A stretch of DNA of 16,176 nt from Alphaproteobacteria bacterium (lineage in GTDB: Bacteria > Pseudomonadota > Alphaproteobacteria > CAAGCB01 > CAG-977): the NCBI GenBank assembly GCA_900768875.1, contig CAAGEP010000020.1, positions 1 to 16,176 on the forward strand, read 5' to 3'. This document shows, one piece after another, positions 8,281-15,144 of this stretch (position 1 is the first letter of the stretch; every line of letters starts with the position of its first letter). The notes beneath the pieces are model-generated. The model was not told where the DNA came from and searched no databases. It worked only from the letters and a program-made list of their open reading frames with translations. The position numbers and the translations under genes were made by a program.

Positions 8281-11200
8281 TTAGTATTGACGCTGTTTCA
8301 GTTCGACGTCCAGACACAAGGAATGCATTTCCTTGACCAACACGTTGAACGATTCGGGAATACCGGCCTCGAACTTGTCGTCGCCGCGAACAATGGATTC
8401 GTACACTTTCGTGCGGCCGGACACGTCGTCGGATTTGACCGTCAGGATTTCTTGCAAAGTATAAGCCGCGCCGTACGCTTCCAAAGCCCACACTTCCATT
8501 TCGCCGAAACGCTGACCGCCGAATTGCGCCTTGCCGCCCAAAGGCTGCTGCGTAACCAAGCTGTAAGGACCGATTGAGCGAGCGTGGATTTTTTCGTCGA
8601 CCAAGTGGTGCAATTTCAGCATGTAGGTAATCCCAACGGTGACGGGGCGATCAAACGGTTCGCCCGTTCTGCCGTCAAACAGCTGAACCTGACCTGAAAC
8701 GGGCAAGCCCGCTTTCTGCAACATTTCGTTGATGTCGGCTTCGCGCGCGCCGTCAAAGACGGGGGTGGCAATCGGCAGACCGCCTTTAAGGTTGTCAGCC
8801 AGTTCCAACACTTCGCCGTCACTCAGTTTTGCAATGTTGGCATTGTATTCTTTCTTGCCGTAAACATCTTCCAATTTGGTGCGCAAATCTTCAACGGTCG
8901 CTTTTTTGGCTTCAACCTGTTCATACAAGGCATGAACCTGTTTGCCCAATTCGCGGCAAGCCCATCCCAAGTGACATTCCAGAATTTGACCGACGTTCAT
9001 ACGCGACGGCACACCCAACGGATTCAGCACCAAATCGACAGGCGTTCCGTCCGCGATGTGCGGCATGTCTTCAATCGGCAGAATACGGGAAACAACACCT
9101 TTGTTTCCGTGACGTCCCGCCATTTTATCGCCCGGCTGCAATTTACGCTTCACGGCGATAAAGACTTTGACCATCTTCAAAACACCCGGAGGCATTTCAT
9201 CGCCGCTCTGGACTTTTTCGACTTTGTTTTCAAAGCGTTCTTGCAATTTCTCGATATCGGCGTCGAACACTTTGGACATTTTTTCGATTTCGCCCATGAC
9301 TTCGTCATTTTCGACGGCCAGCTTGCGCAATTCCTTGCGCGGCAGAGCGTCCAACATTTCCTTGGTCAAAACCGCACCCGATTCGACGTTCTTAACGCCG
9401 ACGGTCGCCGTCTGATTTTCCAAAGACGCTTTCAAACGATCATAGAAAGAGCCTTCCAAAATCGCTTTTTCGGCATCGCGGTCTTTTGCCAAAGCTTCGA
9501 TTTCAGATTGTTCAATCGCCATTGCGCGCTGATCTTTGTCAACACCGCGGCGGTTGAAAACGCGGACTTCCACAACCGTGCCGGCGATTCCGGGCGGAAC
9601 GCGCAGAGACGTGTCGCGGACATCGGCGGCTTTTTCACCGAAAATGGCGCGCAACAGTTTTTCTTCCGGCGTCATCGGCGATTCGCCTTTCGGCGTTACT
9701 TTGCCAACCAGAATGTCGCCCGCTTTGACTTCGGCACCGATGTAAACAACGCCCGCTTCGTCCAACTGTTTCAAAGCTTCTTCCCCGACATTCGGAATAT
9801 CGCGGGTGATTTCTTCCTGTCCCAGCTTGGTATCGCGCGCCATCACCTCAAATTCGTCAATGTGAATCGAAGTAAACACGTCGTCGCGAGCAATGCGTTC
9901 GGAAATCAAAATAGCGTCTTCGTAGTTGTAGCCGTTCCACGGCATGTATGCCACCAAAACGTTGCGTCCCAAAGCCAATTCGCCCAGCTGAGTCGAACCG
10001 CCGTCCGCAATGATGTCGCCTGCGGAAACAACGTCGCCGACTTTGACCAAAGGACGCTGCGTAATGCAGGTCGACTGGTTGGAGCGCTGGAATTTGTGCA
10101 GTTTGTAAATGTCCACGCCCGATTCGTCGGCTTTGATTTTACCCGTGGCGCGAACAACAATACGTTTTGCATCGACACTTTGAACAACACCCGCGCGCTT
10201 GGCGGCAATCGCCGCGCCCGAATCGTGCGCAACCGCGGCTTCCATCCCCGTGCCGACCAGCGGAGCATCCGCCTGCAGCAAAGGAACGGCTTGACGTTGC
10301 ATGTTCGATCCCATCAAAGCGCGGTTTGCGTCATCGTTTTCCAAGAACGGAATCAATGCCGCCGCAACGGAAACCAGCTGTCTGGGCGAAACGTCAATCA
10401 GCGTGATTTCTTCGGGCGGACAAAGGACGAACTCGCCGTTTTTACGGCAAGCAACCAGCTTGTCTTTGACAAAGCAGTCTTTGCTGTCCAATTCCGCGTT
10501 CGCCTGAGCGATAACTTCTTTGCCTTCTTCCATGGCGGACAGATAAACAACCGCAGGTTCTTTTTTGCCCTTTTCATTTTCGCGATAACGGATGACCTTT
10601 CCGTTTTCAACCTTGAAATACGGGCTTTCGATAAAGCCGTACTGATTGACACGAGCGTAGGTCGCCAAAGAGTTAATCAAGCCGATGTTCGGACCTTCGG
10701 GCGTTTCAATCGGGCAGATACGGCCGTAATGCGTCGGATGAACGTCTCGAACTTCAAAGCCTGCGCGGTCGCGCGTCAAGCCGCCGGGGCCCAAAGCGGA
10801 CAAACGGCGTTTATGCGTAACTTCCGCCAGCGGGTTGTTCTGATCCATAAACTGCGACAGCTGGGAAGAGCCGAAGAATTCACGAACGGCGACAGCCGCG
10901 GGTTTGGCGTTAATCAAATCATGCGGCATAACCGTGTCGATATCGACCGAGCTCATCCGTTCGCGAATCGCGCGTTCCATGCGCAACAGACCGATGCGGT
11001 ACTGGTTTTCCATCAATTCGCCGACCGAACGGACGCGGCGGTTGCCCAAGTTGTCGATGTCGTCGATTTCGCCGCGCCCGTCTTTCAATTCGACCAGAAC
11101 GCGGACGATTTTCAAAATATCTTCTTTACGCAGAGTGCGCGGCGTGTCGGATTTTTCAAAATCCAAGCGCGAATTCATCTTCACGCGGCCGACCGCGGAC

Positions 11201-12489
11201 AAATCGTAGTGTTCCAAATCAAAGAACAGCCCGCGGAACAGCACGTCTGCGGATTCGACGGTGGGAGGCTCGCCGGGGCGCATGACTTTGTAGATATCAA
11301 CCAAAGCGTCTTCGCGCGTTCTGTTTTTGTCGGCCGCCATCGTGTTGCGGATATACGGACCGACGTTGACATTGTCAATATGCAACACGGAAAATTCTTT
11401 GATTTTGAATTTTTTGAACGTTTCCAACATTGCTTCGGTGATTTCATCGCCCGCTTCGGCAAGGATTTCACCCGTTTTTTCGTTAATCATATCTTCAGCA
11501 ACGAAACGTCCGATCAGTTCTTCGTCATTGACGCGGATTTCTTCAACGCCGTCCTTTTCAAACTTTTTCAGTTTGGCGGTGTTGACTTTTTCGCCCGCTT
11601 CCATCAGCACTTCGCCCGATTTGGCGTCAACCAGATCGTAACGCAGTTTTGTGCCTTTCAAATGTTTGGCAATCAGCGGTGTTTTGAAACCTTTTTTGTC
11701 AACCGTAAAGACCACTTTGTCATAGAAGTACGACAAAATTTCTTCCTGGCTCATTCCCTGAACTTCCAACAAACCGACGGAACGGCCTTCGGCTTCGCGT
11801 TCTTTGCGCAATTCTTCCGTTCTGGCGGATTCCAAAGCATACAACAGAGTCGTTACAGGCAGTTTGCGGCGGCGGTCAATGCGGACATACACCAAATCCT
11901 TGGCGTCGAATTCAAAGTCCAGCCACGAACCGCGGTACGGAATGACGCGGGCGGCGAACAAATATTTGCCCGAAGAATGGGTTTTGCCTTTGTCATGATC
12001 AAAGAACACACCGGGGGAGCGGTGCATCTGGGAAACGATAACGCGTTCGGTGCCGTTGACAACAAACGTTCCCGTTTCAGTCATCAAAGGCATATCACCC
12101 ATATAGACATCCTGTTCTTTGATGTCGCGAATCGAGCGCGCGCCCGTTTCTTCGTCAACGTCCCAAACGACCAAACGCAAAGTCACACGCAAAGGAGCCG
12201 AATAGGTCATGCCGCGCTGAATACATTCATCAACGTCGTATTTCGGTTCGTCAAGTTCGTATTTGACGTATTCCAATTCGCCGCGACCGGAAAAGTCCTT
12301 AATCGGGAAAACCGATCTCAAGGCTTCCTGCAAACCCGAATCGGTTCTTTTAGCTGCGGGAACGCCTAACTGCAGGAATTGAGCATAAGAGCTTTTCTGA
12401 ACTTCGATAAGATTGGGCATCGGTGCGACAGAAGGGATTCTGCCAAAATTTTTGCGTACTCTCTTGCGGCCTGTAAAAGATTTGACCAT
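8281..12489 (-). CDS. rpoB: DNA-directed RNA polymerase subunit beta
   Basis: Beta forms half of the RNA polymerase active-site cleft and is the rifampicin target. The 1402-residue product is longer than E. coli (1342), in line with alphaproteobacterial proteins. The rifampicin pocket spans about residues 541-570 (SSQLSQFMDQNNPLAEVTHK followed by RRLSALGPGG). D549, H559 and S564, equivalent to E. coli D516, H526 and S531, are wild type, so a sensitive target is predicted. The conserved GDKMAGRHGNKGVVS motif near the active site and the C-terminal clamp region (GEMEVWALEAYGA) are intact. The start MVKSFTGRKRVRKNFGRIP has GGGGAG 5 bases upstream. It follows rplL across a 160-bp structured spacer. 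No TTA, CTA or TCA codon occurs across roughly the first four-fifths of the gene, a sign of strong codon selection. Confidence 0.99.
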   Translation of the reverse strand: MVKSFTGRKRVRKNFGRIPSVAPMPNLIEVQKSSYAQFLQLGVPAAKRTDSGLQEALRSVFPIKDFSGRGELEYVKYELDEPKYDVDECIQRGMTYSAPLRVTLRLVVWDVDEETGARSIRDIKEQDVYMGDMPLMTETGTFVVNGTERVIVSQMHRSPGVFFDHDKGKTHSSGKYLFAARVIPYRGSWLDFEFDAKDLVYVRIDRRRKLPVTTLLYALESARTEELRKEREAEGRSVGLLEVQGMSQEEILSYFYDKVVFTVDKKGFKTPLIAKHLKGTKLRYDLVDAKSGEVLMEAGEKVNTAKLKKFEKDGVEEIRVNDEELIGRFVAEDMINEKTGEILAEAGDEITEAMLETFKKFKIKEFSVLHIDNVNVGPYIRNTMAADKNRTREDALVDIYKVMRPGEPPTVESADVLFRGLFFDLEHYDLSAVGRVKMNSRLDFEKSDTPRTLRKEDILKIVRVLVELKDGRGEIDDIDNLGNRRVRSVGELMENQYRIGLLRMERAIRERMSSVDIDTVMPHDLINAKPAAVAVREFFGSSQLSQFMDQNNPLAEVTHKRRLSALGPGGLTRDRAGFEVRDVHPTHYGRICPIETPEGPNIGLINSLATYARVNQYGFIESPYFKVENGKVIRYRENEKGKKEPAVVYLSAMEEGKEVIAQANAELDSKDCFVKDKLVACRKNGEFVLCPPEEITLIDVSPRQLVSVAAALIPFLENDDANRALMGSNMQRQAVPLLQADAPLVGTGMEAAVAHDSGAAIAAKRAGVVQSVDAKRIVVRATGKIKADESGVDIYKLHKFQRSNQSTCITQRPLVKVGDVVSAGDIIADGGSTQLGELALGRNVLVAYMPWNGYNYEDAILISERIARDDVFTSIHIDEFEVMARDTKLGQEEITRDIPNVGEEALKQLDEAGVVYIGAEVKAGDILVGKVTPKGESPMTPEEKLLRAIFGEKAADVRDTSLRVPPGIAGTVVEVRVFNRRGVDKDQRAMAIEQSEIEALAKDRDAEKAILEGSFYDRLKASLENQTATVGVKNVESGAVLTKEMLDALPRKELRKLAVENDEVMGEIEKMSKVFDADIEKLQERFENKVEKVQSGDEMPPGVLKMVKVFIAVKRKLQPGDKMAGRHGNKGVVSRILPIEDMPHIADGTPVDLVLNPLGVPSRMNVGQILECHLGWACRELGKQVHALYEQVEAKKATVEDLRTKLEDVYGKKEYNANIAKLSDGEVLELADNLKGGLPIATPVFDGAREADINEMLQKAGLPVSGQVQLFDGRTGEPFDRPVTVGITYMLKLHHLVDEKIHARSIGPYSLVTQQPLGGKAQFGGQRFGEMEVWALEAYGAAYTLQEILTVKSDDVSGRTKVYESIVRGDDKFEAGIPESFNVLVKEMHSLCLDVELKQRQY

Positions 12490-12545
12490 AACTGCTCCCC
12501 ATTCTTAAAAAGGATAAAAATTCTGTTGCGTTTTACTTGTATTTG

Positions 12546-12568
12546 AATGCGCCAAACGCCTGCGCATT
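12546..12568 (-). promoter_or_regulatory. Second hairpin in the rplL-rpoB spacer, overlapped by a TATAAT box
   Basis: On the minus strand a perfect 7-bp stem AATGCGC/GCGCATT closes a 9-base loop, 57 bases before the rpoB start. A perfect -10-like TATAAT (12571-12566) overlaps its 5' arm, but the best -35 match at 17 bp (TCGTCC) is poor. An internal rpoB promoter is therefore only a possibility. The hairpin has no T run and so is not a terminator. Confidence 0.45.
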
Positions 12569-12583
12569 ATAAAACGACTTCAA

Positions 12584-12624
12584 GGACCGGACGAAAGAGA
12601 CTCTAATCCCTTGTCGTCCGATCC
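12584..12624 (-). promoter_or_regulatory. Long hairpin in the rplL-rpoB spacer (processing or attenuation candidate)
   Basis: On the minus strand GGATCGGACGA pairs with TCGTCCGGTCC (11 bp, one T-G). After a single bulged C, AAGGGA pairs with TCTCTT (one G-T) around a 6-base loop, giving 17 bp in total. It starts 25 bases after the rplL stop. In E. coli the same spacer holds the partial terminator that lowers rpoBC relative to rplJL, and an RNase III cleavage site. No T run follows directly (TTGAAGTCGTTTT), so an RNase III-type or RNA-stability role fits better than strong termination. The structure is seen; its role is inferred from position. Confidence 0.7.
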
Positions 12625-12649
12625 CTTAAATCACGCGGTTAAAGCCAAA

Positions 12650-13018
12650 TTATTTAACTTCAACTTTAGCGCCGGCTTTTTCCAGCTGTTCTTTCATCTT
12701 GGCAGCATCTTCTTTGCTGACAGCTTCTTTAACAGTCTTGGGCGCGCCTTCGACCAGATCTTTAGCTTCTTTCAGACCCAGACCGGTGATAGCGCGGACT
12801 TCTTTAATGACGTTGATTTTGTTGGCACCGGCTTCGACCAGAACGACATCGAATTCGGTTTTTTCTTCAGCAGCGGCGGCACCGGCACCGGCAGCGGCAG
12901 CGGCGACAGGAGCAGCAGCGGAAACGCCCCATTTTTCTTCCAGCATTTTGGACAGTTCGGCAGCTTCCAACACTGTCAAAGCAGACAATTCATCAACGAT
13001 TTTGGCGAGATCAGCCAT
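12650..13018 (-). CDS. rplL: 50S ribosomal protein L7/L12
   Basis: L7/L12 is the mobile, multicopy stalk protein that recruits and activates EF-Tu, EF-G, IF2 and RF3. The 122-residue product has the normal three parts. An N-terminal dimerisation domain (1-33, MADLAKIVDELSALTVLEAA...) anchors it to L10. An Ala-rich hinge follows (about 34-51), and then the factor-binding C-terminal domain (52-122), including ITGLGLKEAKDLVEGAPKTV. The start has GGAG 9 bases upstream. It lies 87 bp after rplJ, and that spacer carries two small hairpins. As the stalk protein present in several copies per ribosome, it must be made in excess over L10. No oddity is seen. Confidence 0.99.
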   Translation of the reverse strand: MADLAKIVDELSALTVLEAAELSKMLEEKWGVSAAAPVAAAAAGAGAAAAEEKTEFDVVLVEAGANKINVIKEVRAITGLGLKEAKDLVEGAPKTVKEAVSKEDAAKMKEQLEKAGAKVEVK

Positions 13019-13051
13019 TTTTTTAAACTCCGTTTAGTTATTAAACACATC

Positions 13052-13090
13052 GTACCCATCGGTACAGAAACATTGCGGGGATTGCTCCCC
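13052..13090 (-). promoter_or_regulatory. Two tetraloop hairpins in the rplJ-rplL spacer
   Basis: On the minus strand GGGGA/TCCCC closes a GCAA loop (13090-13077, a GNRA-type tetraloop). Twelve bases later GTACC/GGTAC closes a GATG loop (13065-13052). Both stems are perfect 5-bp pairs. They sit between the L10 stop and the L7/L12 ribosome site, where RNA structure could set the higher L12 yield or protect the downstream message. The function is inferred. Confidence 0.45.
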
Positions 13091-13105
13091 AAGACTTGTA
13101 ATCGC

Positions 13106-13591
13106 TTACGCAGCCTGTTCTTTGTCGGCATACGCTTTGCAAACGCGCGCAATCTGAGCGCCGGGAGCCTGCAACAGGCCGACCAGTTTTCCGCGCAGTT
13201 CGTCCAGAGACGGCAATTCGCCCAGTTCTTTGACCTGAGCAACGGACAACGTCTGTCCGTTCATAATCGCACCCAGAACGATCAGTTTTTCGTTTTTCTT
13301 GGCGAATTGAACAACAGCTTTGGCGGCGGCAATCGGATCTTCGGAAAACGACACGGCGGTCGGCCCTTTCATCAGATCGCTCAGGCTTTCATACTGTGTT
13401 CCTGCAAGAGCAAGGCGAGTAATACGATTTTTGGTCACGCGAAACTTTGCGCCCGCTTCACGAACTTTGTTACGCAATTCCGACATTTCGGCAACCGTCA
13501 GCCCGACATAGTGGGTGACAACAACCAAAGAGGCGGACTTGAAGTCTTCGTTCATGGTCGAGAGCAATTCAGATTTTTGTTCCCGTTTCAC
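13106..13591 (-). CDS. rplJ: 50S ribosomal protein L10, GTG start
   Basis: L10 anchors the L7/L12 dimers to 23S rRNA beside L11, and the L10-L12 complex represses its own mRNA. I place the start at the GTG at 13591-13589, giving MKREQKSELLSTMNEDFKSA and 161 residues. GAGG lies 8 bases upstream, and homologues begin here. The open frame extends 32 codons further to an ATG at 13687, but that extension has no L10 similarity and would cover the leader hairpins. Conserved blocks include HYVGLTVAEM, FRVTKNRI, MKGPTAV and LPSLDELRGKLVG. The C-terminal helix after SLDELR is only about 28 residues (GKLVGLLQAPGAQIARVCKA...), roughly 11 shorter than I recall for many alphaproteobacteria. Confidence 0.96.
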   Translation of the reverse strand: MKREQKSELLSTMNEDFKSASLVVVTHYVGLTVAEMSELRNKVREAGAKFRVTKNRITRLALAGTQYESLSDLMKGPTAVSFSEDPIAAAKAVVQFAKKNEKLIVLGAIMNGQTLSVAQVKELGELPSLDELRGKLVGLLQAPGAQIARVCKAYADKEQAA

Positions 13592-13611
13592 TTTTGTATC
13601 CTCAATGATTC

Positions 13612-13636
13612 CTTTCGGCGCACAAGACTCCGAAAG
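13612..13636 (-). promoter_or_regulatory. Hairpin next to the rplJ ribosome-binding site
   Basis: On the minus strand a perfect 7-bp stem CTTTCGG/CCGAAAG closes an 11-base loop. It ends about 20 bases before the GTG start and only a few bases before the TGAGGAT Shine-Dalgarno sequence. It could keep the ribosome site single-stranded or take part in L10 repression. A plain structural observation; no function is shown. Confidence 0.5.
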
Positions 13637-13741
13637 TTCAGTTAAACCCGACATCCACCCCCATGGTGAACGTCGATTCCTGTCCAAAAGCTCAAGCCAA
13701 AAACCACTTTTAACGGAGCGGCTTTATAAAAACTTGTTCCT

Positions 13742-13804
13742 CTGTCTATGCAGGCGGTTCCCCATTAAACGATTCAAACGAATCGAACCTGCGGTCTTGG
13801 ACAG
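13742..13804 (-). promoter_or_regulatory. Candidate L10 leader (L10-L12 binding site on the rplJ mRNA)
   Basis: Reading the minus strand, an outer helix CTGTC/GACAG encloses GCAGG/CCTGC, and then TTC/GAA with an unpaired CCG on one side. At the tip GATTC/GAATC closes a GTTT loop, and a purine-rich GTTTAATGGG lies between the tip helix and the return strand. A long helix with an asymmetric, AA/GG-rich internal loop upstream of rplJ is what is expected of the L10 leader family, where the L10-L12 complex binds at a kink-turn-like site and represses translation. The position, about 150 bases before the start, also fits. I could not run a covariance model, so the family assignment is inference. 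Confidence 0.65.
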
Positions 13805-13842
13805 GTTCGGGGGAACGGCGGTTGCCCGTCTTTCCCCCAACC
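13804..13842 (-). promoter_or_regulatory. Strong hairpin between rplA and the L10 leader
   Basis: On the minus strand GGTT-GGGGG-AA pairs with TT-CCCCC-AACC (11 bp, one bulged G on the 3' side) around a 16-base loop that can itself form ACGG/CCGT. It begins 31 bases after the rplA stop codon. Its 3' arm is also complementary to the 5' arm of the L10 leader, so the two helices could exclude each other. It may also protect the rplKA message from 3' decay. Confidence 0.6.
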
Positions 13843-13873
13843 CCGAATCGAACAACCGATTCGGTATTCCTTT

Positions 13874-14584
13874 TTATTTTCCCGAAGCCAACGCAGCGAT
13901 GTTGGGAACGGAAACTTTGACACCGACGCCCTGAGTCGTACTCAAAGCAACGGCTTTCAAATAAGTGCCTTTGATGCTGGCGGGTTTGGCTTTCAAAACG
14001 GCCTGAGCGAACGCCAAAACGTTTTCTTTGATTTTGGCTTCGTCAAAGCTGATTTTGCCCACGCCCGCATGAATCTGACCGGCGGCTTCAACGCGGAATT
14101 CGACCTGACCGGCCTTGACCGCTTTGACCGCACCGGCGACATCCATCGTAACGGTACCCAGTTTCGGGTTCGGCATCAAGCCGCGGGGACCCAAAACTTT
14201 ACCCAGACGACCGACAACACCCATCATATCGGGGGTCGCAATGCAGCGTTCAAAGTTGATGGAACCTTTCAAGATTTCTTCCATCAAGTCTTCCGCGCCG
14301 ACGACGTCGGCACCGGCTTTTTTCGCTTCTTCAGCTTTGGCGCCGCGAGCAAAAACGGCAACGCGGACGGTTTTACCCGTGCCGTTGGGCATACCGACAA
14401 CGCCGCGAATCATCTGATCCGCCTGACGCGGGTCGACATTCAAGCCCATCACGATTTCGACGGTTTCGTCGAATTTCGCTTTGGGAGCGGCTTTCAGCAG
14501 AGCAATGGCTTCATCCAGCTCGTAAGCTTTCGCGGGATCGACGGCTTTGTAAGCAGCCGTTAAACGTTTTCCTTTAGTAGCCAT
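13874..14584 (-). CDS. rplA: 50S ribosomal protein L1
   Basis: L1 binds helices 76-78 of 23S rRNA, forms the mobile L1 stalk and helps release deacylated tRNA from the E site. In E. coli it represses its own rplKA mRNA. The 236-residue product has the expected length. The two-domain fold is supported by TVEIVMGLNVDPRQADQMIR near residues 41-60 and by the family signature GRLGKVLGPRGLMPNPKLGTV (125-145, with GPRGLMPNPK at its centre). It starts MATKGKRLTAAYKAV, 6 bp after the rplK stop, with its GGAG ribosome site inside the end of rplK, so the two genes are translationally coupled. The gene is intact. Confidence 0.99.
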   Translation of the reverse strand: MATKGKRLTAAYKAVDPAKAYELDEAIALLKAAPKAKFDETVEIVMGLNVDPRQADQMIRGVVGMPNGTGKTVRVAVFARGAKAEEAKKAGADVVGAEDLMEEILKGSINFERCIATPDMMGVVGRLGKVLGPRGLMPNPKLGTVTMDVAGAVKAVKAGQVEFRVEAAGQIHAGVGKISFDEAKIKENVLAFAQAVLKAKPASIKGTYLKAVALSTTQGVGVKVSVPNIAALASGK

Positions 14585-14590
14585 CTTCTC

Positions 14591-15019
14591 TTACTCCACC
14601 ACATCAATACCCATGGAACGCGCCTGTCCCGCAACCATCTGCATGGCGGCTTCAACCGTCGCACAGTTCAAGTCGGGCATTTTCTTTTCGGCGATTTCTT
14701 TAATCTGGGCTTTGGTCAGTTTACCGACTTTCGAGCGACCGGGTTCTTTGGAACCTTTGGCGACGCCCGCCGCTTTAACGATGAAATAGCTCACCGGCGG
14801 CATTTTCGTAATGAAAGAGAAAGTACGATCCGCATAAGCCGTAATCACGACGGGAATCGGCATCCCCGGTTCCAATTTTTGCGTCGCGGCGTTAAACGCT
14901 TTGCAGAATTCCATAATGTTCAGACCGCGCTGACCCAAGGCAGGACCTACGGGAGGCGACGGATTAGCTTTACCCGCCGGGATTTGCAATTTAATAAACC
15001 CGACAATTTTCTTTGCCAT
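14591..15019 (-). CDS. rplK: 50S ribosomal protein L11
   Basis: L11 binds the GTPase-associated centre of 23S rRNA, contributes to factor-dependent GTP hydrolysis and is needed for RelA activation. The 142-residue product has the N-terminal domain with the proline-rich PAGKANPSPPVGPALGQ (14-30), where thiostrepton acts. The C-terminal rRNA-binding domain ends in MQMVAGQARSMGIDVVE. The start MAKKIVGFIKLQIPAGKANP has AGAGG 8-9 bases upstream. It follows nusG after a 125-bp leader and precedes rplA by 6 bp. The sequence is ordinary and complete. Confidence 0.99.
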   Translation of the reverse strand: MAKKIVGFIKLQIPAGKANPSPPVGPALGQRGLNIMEFCKAFNAATQKLEPGMPIPVVITAYADRTFSFITKMPPVSYFIVKAAGVAKGSKEPGRSKVGKLTKAQIKEIAEKKMPDLNCATVEAAMQMVAGQARSMGIDVVE

Positions 15020-15144
15020 TGTTAAACCTCTAAATCATAAACAAGCGATTCGCTTTAAGGCTTGCGGTGCGATAAATGGCTTATCTTCCGCAAAACGGCT
15101 TTATCGGGCGAATCGAAACCGACAAAGACGCTTTAAACTGTTTC
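15020..15144 (-). promoter_or_regulatory. nusG-rplK spacer: structured rplK leader
   Basis: No gene fits in these 125 bp. On the minus strand there is a nested hairpin at 15091-15064 (outer GCGG/CCGC, inner GATAA/TTATC). A second perfect hairpin, AAGCG/CGCTT with loop AAT, lies at 15055-15043, about 23 bases before the rplK start. In E. coli, L1 represses rplKA by binding the leader at this position, so one of these could be an L1 site. I cannot match a specific L1 consensus. I see neither an intrinsic terminator for nusG nor a convincing promoter, so read-through from secE-nusG into rplK is possible. Confidence 0.4.

Noticed and set aside
8932..12369. A 1145-codon open frame on the plus strand opposite rpoB
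   Set aside because: It is in perfect antisense register with rpoB, so it reflects codon bias rather than a gene. The product is low-complexity and unlike any family.
8281..12489. Possible rifampicin-resistance change in rpoB, and streptomycin-resistance change in rpsL
   Set aside because: The key residues (D549, H559, S564 in RpoB; K43, K88, P91 in S12) are all the sensitive wild type.
13592..13687. Upstream ATG giving L10 a 32-residue N-terminal extension
   Set aside because: The extension is not L10-like, would overlay the leader hairpins, and lacks a well-placed ribosome site. The GTG at 13591 has GAGG 8 bases upstream and matches homologue starts.
13720..13750. Possible rplJ promoter TAGACA with TATAAA
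   Set aside because: The spacer is only 14 bp, too short for a sigma-70 promoter, and the -35-like box lies in the arm of the L10 leader helix.
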